This document shows positions 17,007-25,556 of a stretch of DNA of 42,140 bases, one piece after another. The DNA lies in contig NZ_QSSH01000021.1 of NCBI RefSeq assembly GCF_003438495.1, forward strand, positions 1 through 42,140. Reading direction: 5' to 3'. Numbering within the stretch: the first letter of the stretch is position 1; each line of letters begins with the position of its first letter. The DNA comes from Collinsella sp. TF05-9AC. GTDB taxonomy: Bacteria > Actinomycetota > Coriobacteriia > Coriobacteriales > Coriobacteriaceae. The notes under the pieces are model-generated. The model made no database searches, was not told where the DNA came from, and saw only the letters and a program-made list of their open reading frames with translations. The translations under genes and the position numbers were made by a program.

Positions 17007-18821
17007 CTACTCCCCCGAGTCGTCCTCCCCAGAAGCCTTCTTCTGCTGATCGAGCTTATGCTTACCACTTACGATAGACGTAGCGCCCAGTGTGGCCAAG
17101 CTCGCGCTGGCAAGGCTCGCCATAACGATAAGGTCGCCCGTCTTGGGCATATTACCGCCCGAAGTCTTAGTCGTTGTAGTGGTGGTTGTAGTGGTCACCG
17201 TCTTGGAGTCATTTTGCTCCTGGTTCTGTTTGTCGGTGTTGCCCTTACTGCTGTCCTCGCCCTGCTGCTTTCCGTCCTCGGTCTTGTCCTTGTTTTTGTC
17301 CTTCCCCTCAGATTCAGACTTCTTACCCTCGTCCTTCTTCTGAGTGGACTTGTCGTCCTTCTCCTCAGAGCTAGAACCCTTATCAGATTCGGTCTTCTCG
17401 GAAGCCTCATCCTTGGAGTCGCCCTTTGCGGCCTCGGTCTTTTCCGTGGAAACCTGATCAGAGTTGTCCTTGTTCTGAGTCGAGCCATTATTGACGCCAG
17501 CCATCAGCGAAGAGCCCAGCGTAGAACCAAGCTGCACGGAGAAAGAGGGCTTCTTATCCGGCGAAGCAACGGGAGCGTCCGGCGCCTTATTCGAGTCGTC
17601 CTTGGAAGCATCGGAATCAGGGGTTGCGTCAGAGCCAGAGCCGTTGTTAGAGCCAGTGTCAATGGACGAATCACTCGAGCCGGTAGATGAGTTAGAGGTG
17701 TCAGCGTCGGTCGAACCAGAAGCGTCGCTGCCCGTATTGCCGGCAGAGCTTGAAGACGAATCGCCCGCAGCAGAGCCGTTCGAATCGGAGCCGTTCGAGG
17801 TAGAGCCGTCGTTGGTAGTGCCACCAGCAGAGCCATTACCGTCAGCATCGGTCGAGGGCGCATCCATCCTATCATCGTTGGCATCGTCACTCGAGTCGTC
17901 ATTCGAATCAGGTGTCGGCGAGGGCGCCGGCGTAGGCTCGGGCTGCACGGGCGTCGCAGCGGCAGCCTCATCCTCGGCGATAAAAACCAAGCAGTCCTTC
18001 AGCTCATTCTTATAACGATTCTTCCAGCCCTCATGATACTGGGGCTGACTCGAAAACTTAGTGGCGACATTGTTGACCACACTATTGGAGAGCGCCGTCA
18101 CAAACTCGCGGTCGGACATATCGTTGGAAAGATTCGCCCAGCGGAAAAAGTCCCTGCAGCCACCAGTGCCGCACATGTTGGTAATGCTCCACACCATGCC
18201 CTTGACGCAATCGGCGCGGCCCGAAATATCAATACCCAGGCCGCTCTTGAGCCACGCCTCGGTCACCGCATAGTACGAGTTGTACGCATACGCATCCTGC
18301 AGAGCCGAAAACTCAGCAGGATCGGTGTTATAAGCACCCTGGAAGGCCTCCTGTGCAATACGGCCCAGCTCGGTAAGCTGGCCGTTCTCGTACATGGCAT
18401 TGCTCGCGTTGGAAATCTCGCTGCCGCGATCAATCGCATCCTTGAGCATGCCGTACTTGGCAGAATCGTAGTTGTAGACCTGCTTCATAAACGGAATGAG
18501 CGACCAACGACGGTCGAACTGGTAATAGCCCAGCGCGTTGTAGCCGTCACCATACGAAAAGCCCTGGTTATAGTTGCCATGGCTCTCGTACTTGGTAAAG
18601 TACTTCATCTCGGGAGTCACGTTGACAAACGAAACGCCCTGGACCGACCTCAGCACGCCCGAGAAGGACTGCTGGGTGTAGAGACCTTTGTCGATATCGG
18701 TGGCATCCGAGGCAACGCCCGGCGTGGGCTCCTCGGCGGCGGCGGGTGCCGGCGCGGAAACGGCGCCAAACGAAAGCGCCAGCGTCAGGCCCGCGACAAT
18801 CGCGGAATGCTTGGGCTGCAT
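17007..18821 (-). CDS. sortase-anchored secreted protein with lysozyme-like N-terminal domain
   Basis: Protein of 604 residues. A signal peptide (about 1-29, ending APAAAEE) precedes a globular domain to about 285 with KYESHGNYNQG (Glu near 78) followed by YNALGYYQFDRRW; a Glu followed by a YQF motif is the pattern of lysozyme- and transglycosylase-like hydrolases, though the match is partial. Then follow a Pro stretch, a long Ser/Asp/Asn/Gly linker and a Lys/Glu/Asp-rich linker, and a Thr run. The end has MPKTGD (near 559), a hydrophobic segment and a basic tail, which is a sortase signal with Met in place of Leu. GGGAGG lies 5 bases before the ATG. It is likely wall-anchored with the enzyme domain held outward on a flexible stalk. 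Confidence 0.75.
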   Translation of the reverse strand: MQPKHSAIVAGLTLALSFGAVSAPAPAAAEEPTPGVASDATDIDKGLYTQQSFSGVLRSVQGVSFVNVTPEMKYFTKYESHGNYNQGFSYGDGYNALGYYQFDRRWSLIPFMKQVYNYDSAKYGMLKDAIDRGSEISNASNAMYENGQLTELGRIAQEAFQGAYNTDPAEFSALQDAYAYNSYYAVTEAWLKSGLGIDISGRADCVKGMVWSITNMCGTGGCRDFFRWANLSNDMSDREFVTALSNSVVNNVATKFSSQPQYHEGWKNRYKNELKDCLVFIAEDEAAAATPVQPEPTPAPSPTPDSNDDSSDDANDDRMDAPSTDADGNGSAGGTTNDGSTSNGSDSNGSAAGDSSSSSAGNTGSDASGSTDADTSNSSTGSSDSSIDTGSNNGSGSDATPDSDASKDDSNKAPDAPVASPDKKPSFSVQLGSTLGSSLMAGVNNGSTQNKDNSDQVSTEKTEAAKGDSKDEASEKTESDKGSSSEEKDDKSTQKKDEGKKSESEGKDKNKDKTEDGKQQGEDSSKGNTDKQNQEQNDSKTVTTTTTTTTTKTSGGNMPKTGDLIVMASLASASLATLGATSIVSGKHKLDQQKKASGEDDSGE

Positions 18822-18949
18822 AAAATCCTCCCTGCATTGGTGTAGTTAAAGTTCAGTTTGCAAAGATAAAAATAAGTATTGCAGCTCGCCCGTTGTTACA
18901 CAACAACCCCTCGGTAAACGGCAACAACCCTCCGCGAAATCTTAAGGAA

Positions 18950-19369
18950 TTAGACAAACTGGTCGTCGGGCGCCAACAGAAGCTCGCCGTAACGTTTCGT
19001 CAGCCCGTCTCTCAACTGACAGAAAGCGGGAATATAGACGTTCAAGATGCGCTGAATCAAATCTTGAGCGAGCTTGTTGTCGTAGATATGGACGTTCGTA
19101 TTGCGGTCTCTGAGCATATCCAGCCAGGCTGCCTCATCAATAAAGTCGTAGAATCGGTAGGACTCCTTCAAGATGGCACGAGGAGACCCCGACGCGGCAA
19201 GCGTGGCGCCCTCATACTCGAGCAGACGCTTAAGGAGCTTCCAGCTCAGTTCAAATTGAAGATTGAACTTATTAATCAATCCACTCTGAACAAAATCATT
19301 GTTGAGATCCTGATTGGGCGCATCCTCAAGATTCGCCAAGGCGCTAACAAAGTTCTCATATTTTTTCAT
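18950..19369 (-). CDS. hepT: HepT-like HEPN RNase toxin
   Basis: Protein of 139 residues of the HEPN / nucleotidyltransferase substrate-binding family. The diagnostic R-x4-H-x-Y motif is intact: R89, H94 and Y96 in RDRNTNVHIYD. In studied HepT-MntA pairs this is the RNase site of the toxin, and the antitoxin adds AMP to the Tyr. The gene overlaps the end of the antitoxin gene by 14 bases and is the last of the minus operon rrf2-mntA-hepT. That it is an active toxin is inferred from the motif and its partner. Confidence 0.85.
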   Translation of the reverse strand: MKKYENFVSALANLEDAPNQDLNNDFVQSGLINKFNLQFELSWKLLKRLLEYEGATLAASGSPRAILKESYRFYDFIDEAAWLDMLRDRNTNVHIYDNKLAQDLIQRILNVYIPAFCQLRDGLTKRYGELLLAPDDQFV

Positions 19370-19643
19370 ACAGAATCACACCATCCTTGGCAATCTCATC
19401 GAGCAATTGCTGCGATAGGGACTCGTCGAGATTGACGACATCTACATCTAAAAGAGTATCAAGATGTTCCTCGATCAAATATGAGAAACGGCCGAAATCC
19501 CGGCAACCTGCTACGGCGATGTCAATATCGCTCTTGGGCAAGTTGTCGCCTCGAGCACGAGAACCAAACAACACGACCTTCTCGGCGTCACATTCCCGAG
19601 CAAAAACTTCGATTTGCTTGTACACTTTGTCGAGAGATGCCAT
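19356..19643 (-). CDS. mntA: MntA-like nucleotidyltransferase antitoxin
   Basis: Protein of 95 residues of the minimal nucleotidyltransferase family. It has the full GSx10DxD active site: G27, S28, D39 and D41 in LFGSRARG...KSDIDIAV. In type VII toxin-antitoxin systems this enzyme AMPylates the HEPN toxin on its Tyr. I chose the ATG at 19643, which has AGGGG 5 bases upstream, over a GTG two codons earlier. The stop codon of the upstream rrf2 gene forms part of this ribosome binding site (TAGGGG), so the antitoxin is made in step with the regulator. It overlaps hepT by 14 bases. Confidence 0.85.
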   Translation of the reverse strand: MASLDKVYKQIEVFARECDAEKVVLFGSRARGDNLPKSDIDIAVAGCRDFGRFSYLIEEHLDTLLDVDVVNLDESLSQQLLDEIAKDGVILYEKI

Positions 19644-19651
19644 TTGCACCC

Positions 19652-20083
19652 CTACAGCTTAATGTCAAAGTTGATTTCGGGGACGGCGGCCAGGTCGGCC
19701 AACGTCACGCCGTCGACGTACTTTTCGATCACGTCGTCCAGGCCGCGCCAGAACTTGACGGTCGAGCACAAATCGCTGCGGGTGCAGCTGTTGTCGATGC
19801 CGTCGCACGCCACGGGCGCCGTGCTGCCCTCGACGGCGCGCAGGATGTCGCCGGCACGCACCTCGGCTGGATCCTTGGCCATCATGTAGCCGCCGCCCTT
19901 GCCGCGCACGCTCTTAAGCAGGCCCGCCTTCATAAGCGGACGAACCAGCTGCTCCAAATACTTTTGTGAGATATGCTCACGGTCGGCAACCTCGCGCAAG
20001 GCAATCTTGCCCTCGGCGTCGCCCAGCGCCGCGATATAGATCATCAGCCGGAGGGCATAGCGGCCCTTGGAAGAAATGAGCAT
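19652..20083 (-). CDS. Rrf2-family Fe-S-sensing regulator of the suf operon
   Basis: DNA-binding protein of 143 residues. The winged helix (MLISSKGRYALRLMIYIA, ISQKYLEQLVRPLMKAGLLKSVRGKGGGY) is standard for Rrf2/IscR/SufR-type regulators. Three Cys follow in VACDGIDNSCTRSDLCSTV, spaced C-x6-C-x5-C, close to the IscR cluster site. It probably carries an Fe-S cluster and represses or activates sufCBDSU according to supply. I chose the ATG at 20083 with GGGAGG 6 bases upstream; a longer frame to 20179 runs through the palindrome and is unlikely. It is divergent from suf and heads the operon with mntA and hepT. The 85-bp palindrome directly upstream is its likely operator. Confidence 0.85.
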   Translation of the reverse strand: MLISSKGRYALRLMIYIAALGDAEGKIALREVADREHISQKYLEQLVRPLMKAGLLKSVRGKGGGYMMAKDPAEVRAGDILRAVEGSTAPVACDGIDNSCTRSDLCSTVKFWRGLDDVIEKYVDGVTLADLAAVPEINFDIKL

Positions 20084-20098
20084 ACCTACCCTCCCATC

Positions 20099-20183
20099 GC
20101 ATCTGGGACAACATAACCAGGTCTGTTTGTCCCAAATCTTAAGTAAGTGGGACAAACAGACCTTGTTATTTTGTCCCACATCT
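20099..20183. promoter_or_regulatory. 85-bp near-perfect palindrome, likely Rrf2 operator
   Basis: Two 36-base arms (20099-20134 and 20148-20183) match as inverted repeats at 31 of 36 positions around a 13-base centre AATCTTAAGTAAG; the inner 16 bases of each arm match perfectly. The region carries four GGGACAA/TTGTCCC boxes, two per arm. It lies between the rrf2 start (20083) and the suf promoter. A nested palindrome in this place fits cooperative binding of two or more Rrf2 dimers. It could also form a large cruciform or RNA hairpin. Confidence 0.75.
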
Positions 20184-20215
20184 AGAAAAGTCGAGTGGAT
20201 TAGTCGGGTTTTCCC

Positions 20216-20243
20216 TTGACTAACGCCGAACCCATGGTAACTT
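20216..20243 (+). promoter_or_regulatory. candidate suf operon promoter
   Basis: TTGACT at 20216-20221 (five of six consensus bases), a 16-base spacer and TAACTT at 20238-20243 lie just past the palindrome and about 65 bases before the sufC ATG. The -10 is weak, as is common for regulated promoters. Confidence 0.4.
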
Positions 20244-20307
20244 TATTCCGAGAAGATTCCTAGGGTTTAGTACACCTATGAGTACACCATATACAGAGAG
20301 GGACAGC

Positions 20308-21108
20308 ATGAGCGCAAATCCGCTGCTTTCCATCGATGGTCTCACCGCCTCCGTGGACGAGAAGACCATCCTCCACAATGTCAACCTCAACGTCGCCGCC
20401 GGTGAGACCCACGTGCTGATGGGCCCCAACGGCGCCGGCAAGTCCACCCTCGGCCACCTGGTCATGGGCGACTCCGTCTATACCGTCAACGACGGCCGCA
20501 TCGTCTTTGACGGCCAGGACATCACCGAGCTCACCACCGACAAGCGTTCGCGCGCCGGCCTGTTTCTGAGCTTCCAGGCCCCGGTCGAGATCCCGGGCGT
20601 GCCGCTGTCGAGCTTTTTGCGTGCCAGCATCGCTGGCCGCCCCGGCCTGGAGATGAAGGGCAAGGAGTTCCGCCGTCGCGTCAAGGAGCTCGCGGCCGAG
20701 CTCAACATGGACACCGCCTACCTCAACCGTGAGCTGGGCGTGGGCTTCTCGGGCGGCGAGAAAAAGAAGGTCGAGATGCTCCAGCTTCTGCTGCTGCAGC
20801 CCAAGCTCGCCATCCTGGACGAAACCGACTCCGGCCTGGACGTCGACGCCCTTTCCACCGTCAGCCACGGCATGGACGCCTACCGCAAGAGCTGCGACGG
20901 CTCCATGCTCATCATCACGCACAACACGCGTATCCTGGAGCACCTGGATGTCGACCGCGTCCACGTTATGGTCAAGGGCCACATCGTACGCGAGGACGAC
21001 GCCTCGCTGATCCCCTGGATCGACAAGAACGGCTTTGAGACCTTCGAGCGCGAGGCCGCCGAGCAGCGCGCCCAGGCCGAGTCCGCCGTTGCCGAGCAGC
21101 AGGCGTAA
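20308..21108 (+). CDS. sufC: SufC, ATPase of the Fe-S assembly complex
   Basis: ABC-type ATPase of 266 residues that drives the SufBCD scaffold. Walker A is GPNGAGKST (39-47), the Q-loop region is FLSFQAPVEIPGV, the signature is FSGGEKKK, and Walker B is LAILDETDSGLD, all in SufC-specific form. I chose the ATG at 20308 with GAGAGGGA 4 bases upstream, which puts the protein at the usual length; an in-frame ATG at 20278 has a poorer site and would add ten residues. First gene of sufCBDSU; 12 bases separate it from sufB. Confidence 0.95.
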   Translation: MSANPLLSIDGLTASVDEKTILHNVNLNVAAGETHVLMGPNGAGKSTLGHLVMGDSVYTVNDGRIVFDGQDITELTTDKRSRAGLFLSFQAPVEIPGVPLSSFLRASIAGRPGLEMKGKEFRRRVKELAAELNMDTAYLNRELGVGFSGGEKKKVEMLQLLLLQPKLAILDETDSGLDVDALSTVSHGMDAYRKSCDGSMLIITHNTRILEHLDVDRVHVMVKGHIVREDDASLIPWIDKNGFETFEREAAEQRAQAESAVAEQQA

Positions 21109-21120
21109 AGGGGCGACGCA

Positions 21121-22533
21121 ATGACCAAGAACCGCACCGAGGTCGCGGACATCGACCGCAGCCTCTACGACTTCACCTATGGCGAGGAGGGATTCGAGCG
21201 CCTCGACGCCGGCATCACGCCCGACATCGTGCGCGAGATCAGCGCCAAGAAGGACGAGCCGCAGTGGATGCTCGACCTGCGCTTAAAGTCCCTCGAGATC
21301 TTCAATCGTTTTCCCGACCCGACGTGGGGCCCCTCCATCGAGGGCCTGGACATGGACAACATCGTCACCTACGTCAAGCCCAACACCGACCAAAAGCACG
21401 ACTGGGAGTCGGTGCCCGACGACATCAAGAGCACCTTTGAGCGCTTGGGCATCCCCGAGGCCGAGCGCAGCTACTTGGCGGGCGTCGGCGCGCAGTACGA
21501 CTCCGAGCTCGTCTACCACAACATGCAGGACACCGCGTCCAAGATGGGCATCGTCTACTCCGGCATCGAGGAGGCCCTGCACGACCCGCAGTGGGAGCCG
21601 CTCATTCACGAGAAGTTTATGACGCTCATCCCGCCCACCGACCACAAGTTTGCGGCCCTGCACGGCGCCGTGTGGTCGGGCGGCTCGTTTGTCTACGTGC
21701 CCAAGGGCACCAAGCTCGATTTCCCGCTGCAGAGCTACTTCCGCCTCAACGCCAAGGGCGCCGGCCAGTTTGAGCACACGCTCATCATTGTCGAGGACGA
21801 TGCCGACCTGCACTTTATCGAGGGCTGCTCCGCACCCAAGTACAACGTGGCCAACCTCCACGCCGGTGCTGTCGAGCTCTTTGTGGGCAAGCGTGCACAC
21901 CTGCGCTACTCGACCATCGAGAACTGGTCCAAGAACATGTACAACCTCAACACCAAGCGTGCGCGCGTGGACGAGGACGGCGACATCGAGTGGATCAGTG
22001 GCTCCTTCGGCAGCCATGTGGGTTATCTCTACCCCATGAGCGTGCTCAACGGCCGCGGCGCCCGCTCGAGCTTTACCGGCATCACCTTTGCCGGCGCCGG
22101 CCAGAACCTCGATACCGGCTGTAAGGTCGTACTCAACGCGCCCGAGACCTCGGCAACCGTCGAGACCAAGGGCATCTCCAAGAGCGGCGGCATCCAGACC
22201 TTCCGTAGCTCTATCGTGGCCACGCCCAAGGCCGAGGGCTCCAAGGCAACCGTGAGCTGCCAGTCGCTCATGCTCGACGACCAGAGCCGCTCCGACACTA
22301 TTCCGGCCATGGACATCCGCGCCAAGAACGTCGACATCGGCCACGAGGCCACCATCGGCCGCATCGGCGACGACAAGGTGTTCTACCTGATGAGCCGCGG
22401 CATCTCGGAGGAAGGGGCCCGCACCATGATCGTCAACGGCTTTGCCAACCCGGTCTCCAAGGAGCTGCCGCTTGAGTACGCCGTCGAGATGAACAACCTG
22501 ATCAAGCTGGAGATGGAAGGAGCGATCGGATAA
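21121..22533 (+). CDS. sufB: SufB, Fe-S scaffold subunit
   Basis: Protein of 470 residues, the usual length. SufB builds the nascent cluster with SufC and SufD. Family hallmarks include DLHFIEGCSAPKYN, NWSKNMYNLNTKRA, the beta-helix core, and SCQSLMLDDQSRSDTIPAMD, whose Cys (C380) aligns by position with the Cys proposed to accept sulfur. AAGGGGC lies upstream of the ATG. It overlaps sufD by one base (TAATG), so the two scaffold subunits are translationally coupled. Confidence 0.95.
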   Translation: MTKNRTEVADIDRSLYDFTYGEEGFERLDAGITPDIVREISAKKDEPQWMLDLRLKSLEIFNRFPDPTWGPSIEGLDMDNIVTYVKPNTDQKHDWESVPDDIKSTFERLGIPEAERSYLAGVGAQYDSELVYHNMQDTASKMGIVYSGIEEALHDPQWEPLIHEKFMTLIPPTDHKFAALHGAVWSGGSFVYVPKGTKLDFPLQSYFRLNAKGAGQFEHTLIIVEDDADLHFIEGCSAPKYNVANLHAGAVELFVGKRAHLRYSTIENWSKNMYNLNTKRARVDEDGDIEWISGSFGSHVGYLYPMSVLNGRGARSSFTGITFAGAGQNLDTGCKVVLNAPETSATVETKGISKSGGIQTFRSSIVATPKAEGSKATVSCQSLMLDDQSRSDTIPAMDIRAKNVDIGHEATIGRIGDDKVFYLMSRGISEEGARTMIVNGFANPVSKELPLEYAVEMNNLIKLEMEGAIG

Positions 22534-23804
22534 TGAAACAGGAAACCAACACCGCTGCTACCACGCTCGAGCAGGTTAATGCGATGCCGGCAGCAACTTG
22601 GGGCTGGCTCAAAATGAACCAGACCAAGCTCGAGCTTTCGGACGAGCTTTCCGCCGCTCCCGCCGAGGCCGTTGAGGTTGAGGGCTTGGAAGAGCAGTTT
22701 GCTGGCACGGCCGACGCCTTCGATACCGCCATGGACGCCATGGCCGAGCGCTTCCCCGAGCGCCGTGCCTCCGCCCCCGGCGACGCCGCCGACCGCGCCC
22801 GCATCACGCCCGAGACCGAGCTCGACGTGCCCGCCACCTCCGTCTACCAGGCCGGCGCTATCAAGCTCGAGGAGGAGCTCTCCCCTGCCGAAGCCTTCGA
22901 GACCGGCATGGGCGAGGCTGCCTGCACCTATCTGATCGACCACGCCACCAAGTGCATCGTCATCGATGTGCCCGCATACCAGCACGCCACGGTTACCGTG
23001 CGCGTGAGTGGCGCCGACGCGGCGGCGGCCATCGCCGCTATCGATGTCGTCGCCCGTCCGCAGGCAACGCTCGACCTCGCTCTAGCCCTGGACTCCCCCG
23101 TCAGCGGCCAAGGCGTCGTGGGCTCCGTGCTGCGCGTGTGCGCTCACGAGTACGCCACCGTCAACGTGACCTGCACACAGACGCTCGATGACAGCTGGAT
23201 CGCACTCGATGACACCGGTCTATTCCTAGACGAGGGCGCGCGCGTCAACGTGCAGCACACCGTCCTGGGTGCCGGTGCCAGCGCCACCGGCCTCGCCGGC
23301 GATCTGCTGGGCGACACCGCCAAGGTGACCATCGATACCGATTACCTAGGTGCCCGCGAACAGGTGCGCGACTTTAACTACGAGCTGCGCCACCGCGGTC
23401 GTAAGACCGAGTGCGAGATCGACGCCAACGGCGTGCTGACTGGCACGTCCAAGAAGGTCTACCGCGGCACCATCGACCTCGTGCACGGCTGCAAGGGCGC
23501 AACCGGCACCGAGCGCGAGACCGTGCTGCTCGCCAACAAGGGCGTCGACAACAAAACCGTCCCCGTCATCCTCTGCGACGAGGACGACGTCGCTGGCAAC
23601 CACGGCGCCACCATCGGCCACGTCCGCGACGAGCAGCTGTTCTACCTCGCCTGCCGCGGCCTTGACCAAAACGCCGCCGAGGACCTGTTCATCCGCGCCA
23701 AGCTGGAGGACGCTGCGCTTTCCGCCACCGATGAGCGCACCCGCGCCGCCGTCGTCCGCCTGGGCAACAACTTGATCGATAACTTTGAGGAGGAGCTCGC
23801 ATGA
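22533..23804 (+). CDS. sufD: SufD, Fe-S scaffold partner subunit
   Basis: Protein of 423 residues. The N-terminal 170 residues are acidic and Ala-rich and poorly conserved; the C-terminal half shows the SufB/D beta-helix and HRGRKTECEIDANGVLTGTSKKVYRGTID, GNHGATIGHVRDEQLFYLACRGL, in which the His of HGATIG is the residue linked to iron binding in SufD. The start overlaps the sufB stop by one base and the end overlaps sufS by four (ATGA). Works as SufBC2D. Confidence 0.92.
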   Translation: MKQETNTAATTLEQVNAMPAATWGWLKMNQTKLELSDELSAAPAEAVEVEGLEEQFAGTADAFDTAMDAMAERFPERRASAPGDAADRARITPETELDVPATSVYQAGAIKLEEELSPAEAFETGMGEAACTYLIDHATKCIVIDVPAYQHATVTVRVSGADAAAAIAAIDVVARPQATLDLALALDSPVSGQGVVGSVLRVCAHEYATVNVTCTQTLDDSWIALDDTGLFLDEGARVNVQHTVLGAGASATGLAGDLLGDTAKVTIDTDYLGAREQVRDFNYELRHRGRKTECEIDANGVLTGTSKKVYRGTIDLVHGCKGATGTERETVLLANKGVDNKTVPVILCDEDDVAGNHGATIGHVRDEQLFYLACRGLDQNAAEDLFIRAKLEDAALSATDERTRAAVVRLGNNLIDNFEEELA

Positions 23805-25126
23805 TCGACACCGAGCACGTTAAATGCGATACCTGTACTGCCCCCGAGCCCATGGAACTCGACGCCAGCGACGAGGCCTCGCGCGGCTGGCCTACCGTCG
23901 ACATCGAGACCAATCCCTACAAGGCGCAGTTCCCGCTGTTCCAGCAGCACCCCGAGATCGCCTTCCTCGATAGCGCGGCCACCGCGCAGCGCCCCGCCTG
24001 CGTGCTCGACGCCGAGCGTGACTTCTACCAGCGCATGAACGCCAACCCCCTGCGCGGCCTGTACTCGCTGTCCGTCGAGGCCACCGAGGCCATCGCAAAG
24101 GTGCGTCAGCAGATCGCCGACGTCATCGGCGCCCCCCAGGCCAACGAGGTCGTCTTCACCCGCAACACCAGCGAGTCGCTCAACCTGGTCGCCAAGAGCT
24201 TTGCGCCCACGGTGCTGGAGGCCGGCGACGAGGTCGTCATCACCATCATGGAGCACCACTCCAACCTGATCCCGTGGCAGCAGGTCTGTCGCGAGACCGG
24301 CGCCAAGCTCGTCTACCTCTATCCCACCAAGACCGGCCAGCTCACCACCGAGGAAGTGCTTGCCAAGGTGGGTCCCAAGACCAAGATCCTGGCCGTGAGT
24401 CAGGTCTCCAACGTGCTAGGCGTCGAGAACCCGGTCAAGAACCTCGGCAAGCTCGTGCACAAGTACGGCGGCTATCTGGTCGTCGACGGCGCGCAGTCGC
24501 TGCCGCACATGCCGGTCAACGTGGCCGATCTGGGGGCCGACTTCTTTGCCTTTAGCGCGCACAAGGCCATGGGTCCCATGGGCATTGGCGTGCTGTGGGG
24601 CAAGATGGACCTGCTGAACGCCATGCCGCCCATGCTCACCGGTGGCGAGATGATCGATTCGGTCACCGAGCAGGATGCCGTCTGGGCGCCCGTCCCCGAG
24701 AAGTTCGAGGCAGGCACGCAGGACGCCGCCGGCATCTTCGCCACAGGCGCGGCTCTTGATTACCTCGTCAACACCGTTGGCTACGAAAACATCCAGGCAC
24801 GCGAGCAGGCACTCGTCCACTACCTGATGGGCGAGCTCATGCAGCTCGACTTTGTCCAGATCATCGGCTCCATCTACTGGGACAACCATCACGGCGTCGT
24901 CAGCTTTAACGTCAAGGGCATCCACCCGCACGATGTCGCGAGCATCATGGACATGGACGGCGTTTGCATCCGCGCCGGTCACCACTGCGCGCAGCCGCTG
25001 CTTACCTGGCTGGGCGTCGAGAACCTCGCCTGCTGCCGCGCCAGCGTGGCTTTCTACAACGACAAGGCCGACATCGATAAGTTCATCGCCGGACTACATC
25101 ACGTTTGGAGCACGTTCAATGGGTAA
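23801..25126 (+). CDS. sufS: SufS cysteine desulfurase
   Basis: PLP enzyme of 441 residues that takes sulfur from L-cysteine. The Schiff-base Lys is K255 in FSAHKAMGP; the persulfide Cys is C396 in RAGHHCAQPLL, with the long group II loop. IMEHHSNLIPW and VDGAQSLPHM are PLP-site motifs. The N-terminus is about 30 residues longer than most SufS and has a CDTC pair that could be a metal site or nothing. Overlaps sufD by four bases and sufU by eight. Confidence 0.95.
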   Translation: MIDTEHVKCDTCTAPEPMELDASDEASRGWPTVDIETNPYKAQFPLFQQHPEIAFLDSAATAQRPACVLDAERDFYQRMNANPLRGLYSLSVEATEAIAKVRQQIADVIGAPQANEVVFTRNTSESLNLVAKSFAPTVLEAGDEVVITIMEHHSNLIPWQQVCRETGAKLVYLYPTKTGQLTTEEVLAKVGPKTKILAVSQVSNVLGVENPVKNLGKLVHKYGGYLVVDGAQSLPHMPVNVADLGADFFAFSAHKAMGPMGIGVLWGKMDLLNAMPPMLTGGEMIDSVTEQDAVWAPVPEKFEAGTQDAAGIFATGAALDYLVNTVGYENIQAREQALVHYLMGELMQLDFVQIIGSIYWDNHHGVVSFNVKGIHPHDVASIMDMDGVCIRAGHHCAQPLLTWLGVENLACCRASVAFYNDKADIDKFIAGLHHVWSTFNG

Positions 25127-25553
25127 TCTGTACACCTCCACCACGTTTATGGAGCACAACTCGCACACTGACTACAAGTACGAGATGGATGCCCCCACGC
25201 ACGAGCACGACGGCATCAACCCCAGCTGCGGAGACGAGCTCACTCTGCAGCTGCGTGTCGAGAACAACGTGATCGAGGAGGCCTCCTTTACCGGCCACGG
25301 CTGCGCCATCAGCCAGGCCAGTGCCGACATCATGGCCGATCTCATCACCGGCGAGACCGTCGAGGAAGCTCGCCGCCTGGCAGAGCTCTTCCTCGCCATG
25401 ATCCGCGGCGAGAAGCTCTCCGAGGAGGACCTGGAAGACCTGGACGAAGCCGCCCAGCTCCAGGACATCTCGCACATGCCCGCCCGCGTCAAATGCGCCG
25501 AGCTCGCCTGGCGCACCCTCGACGGCATGCTCGAGGGGCGAAATAATCAGTAG
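25119..25553 (+). CDS. sufU: SufU zinc-dependent sulfurtransferase
   Basis: Protein of 144 residues that takes the persulfide from SufS. The zinc/sulfur ligands are present: C37 and D39 in NPSCGDE, C62 in GHGCAIS and C126 in VKCAELAW, with the 20-residue SufU insertion between C62 and C126 (RGEKLSEEDLEDLDE). The start is the ATG at 25119, inside the end of sufS, with GGAG 8 bases upstream. Last gene of the operon; a palindrome and a terminator follow. Confidence 0.93.
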   Translation: MGNLYTSTTFMEHNSHTDYKYEMDAPTHEHDGINPSCGDELTLQLRVENNVIEEASFTGHGCAISQASADIMADLITGETVEEARRLAELFLAMIRGEKLSEEDLEDLDEAAQLQDISHMPARVKCAELAWRTLDGMLEGRNNQ

Positions 25554-25556
25554 TAC

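Noticed and set aside
17491..18015. 174-codon acidic open frame on plus
   Set aside because: Mirror of the Ser/Asp-rich linker of the sortase-anchored protein; no ribosome binding site or conserved features.
21283..22344. 353-codon open frame on minus, opposite sufB
   Set aside because: Codon-bias shadow of sufB without family resemblance.
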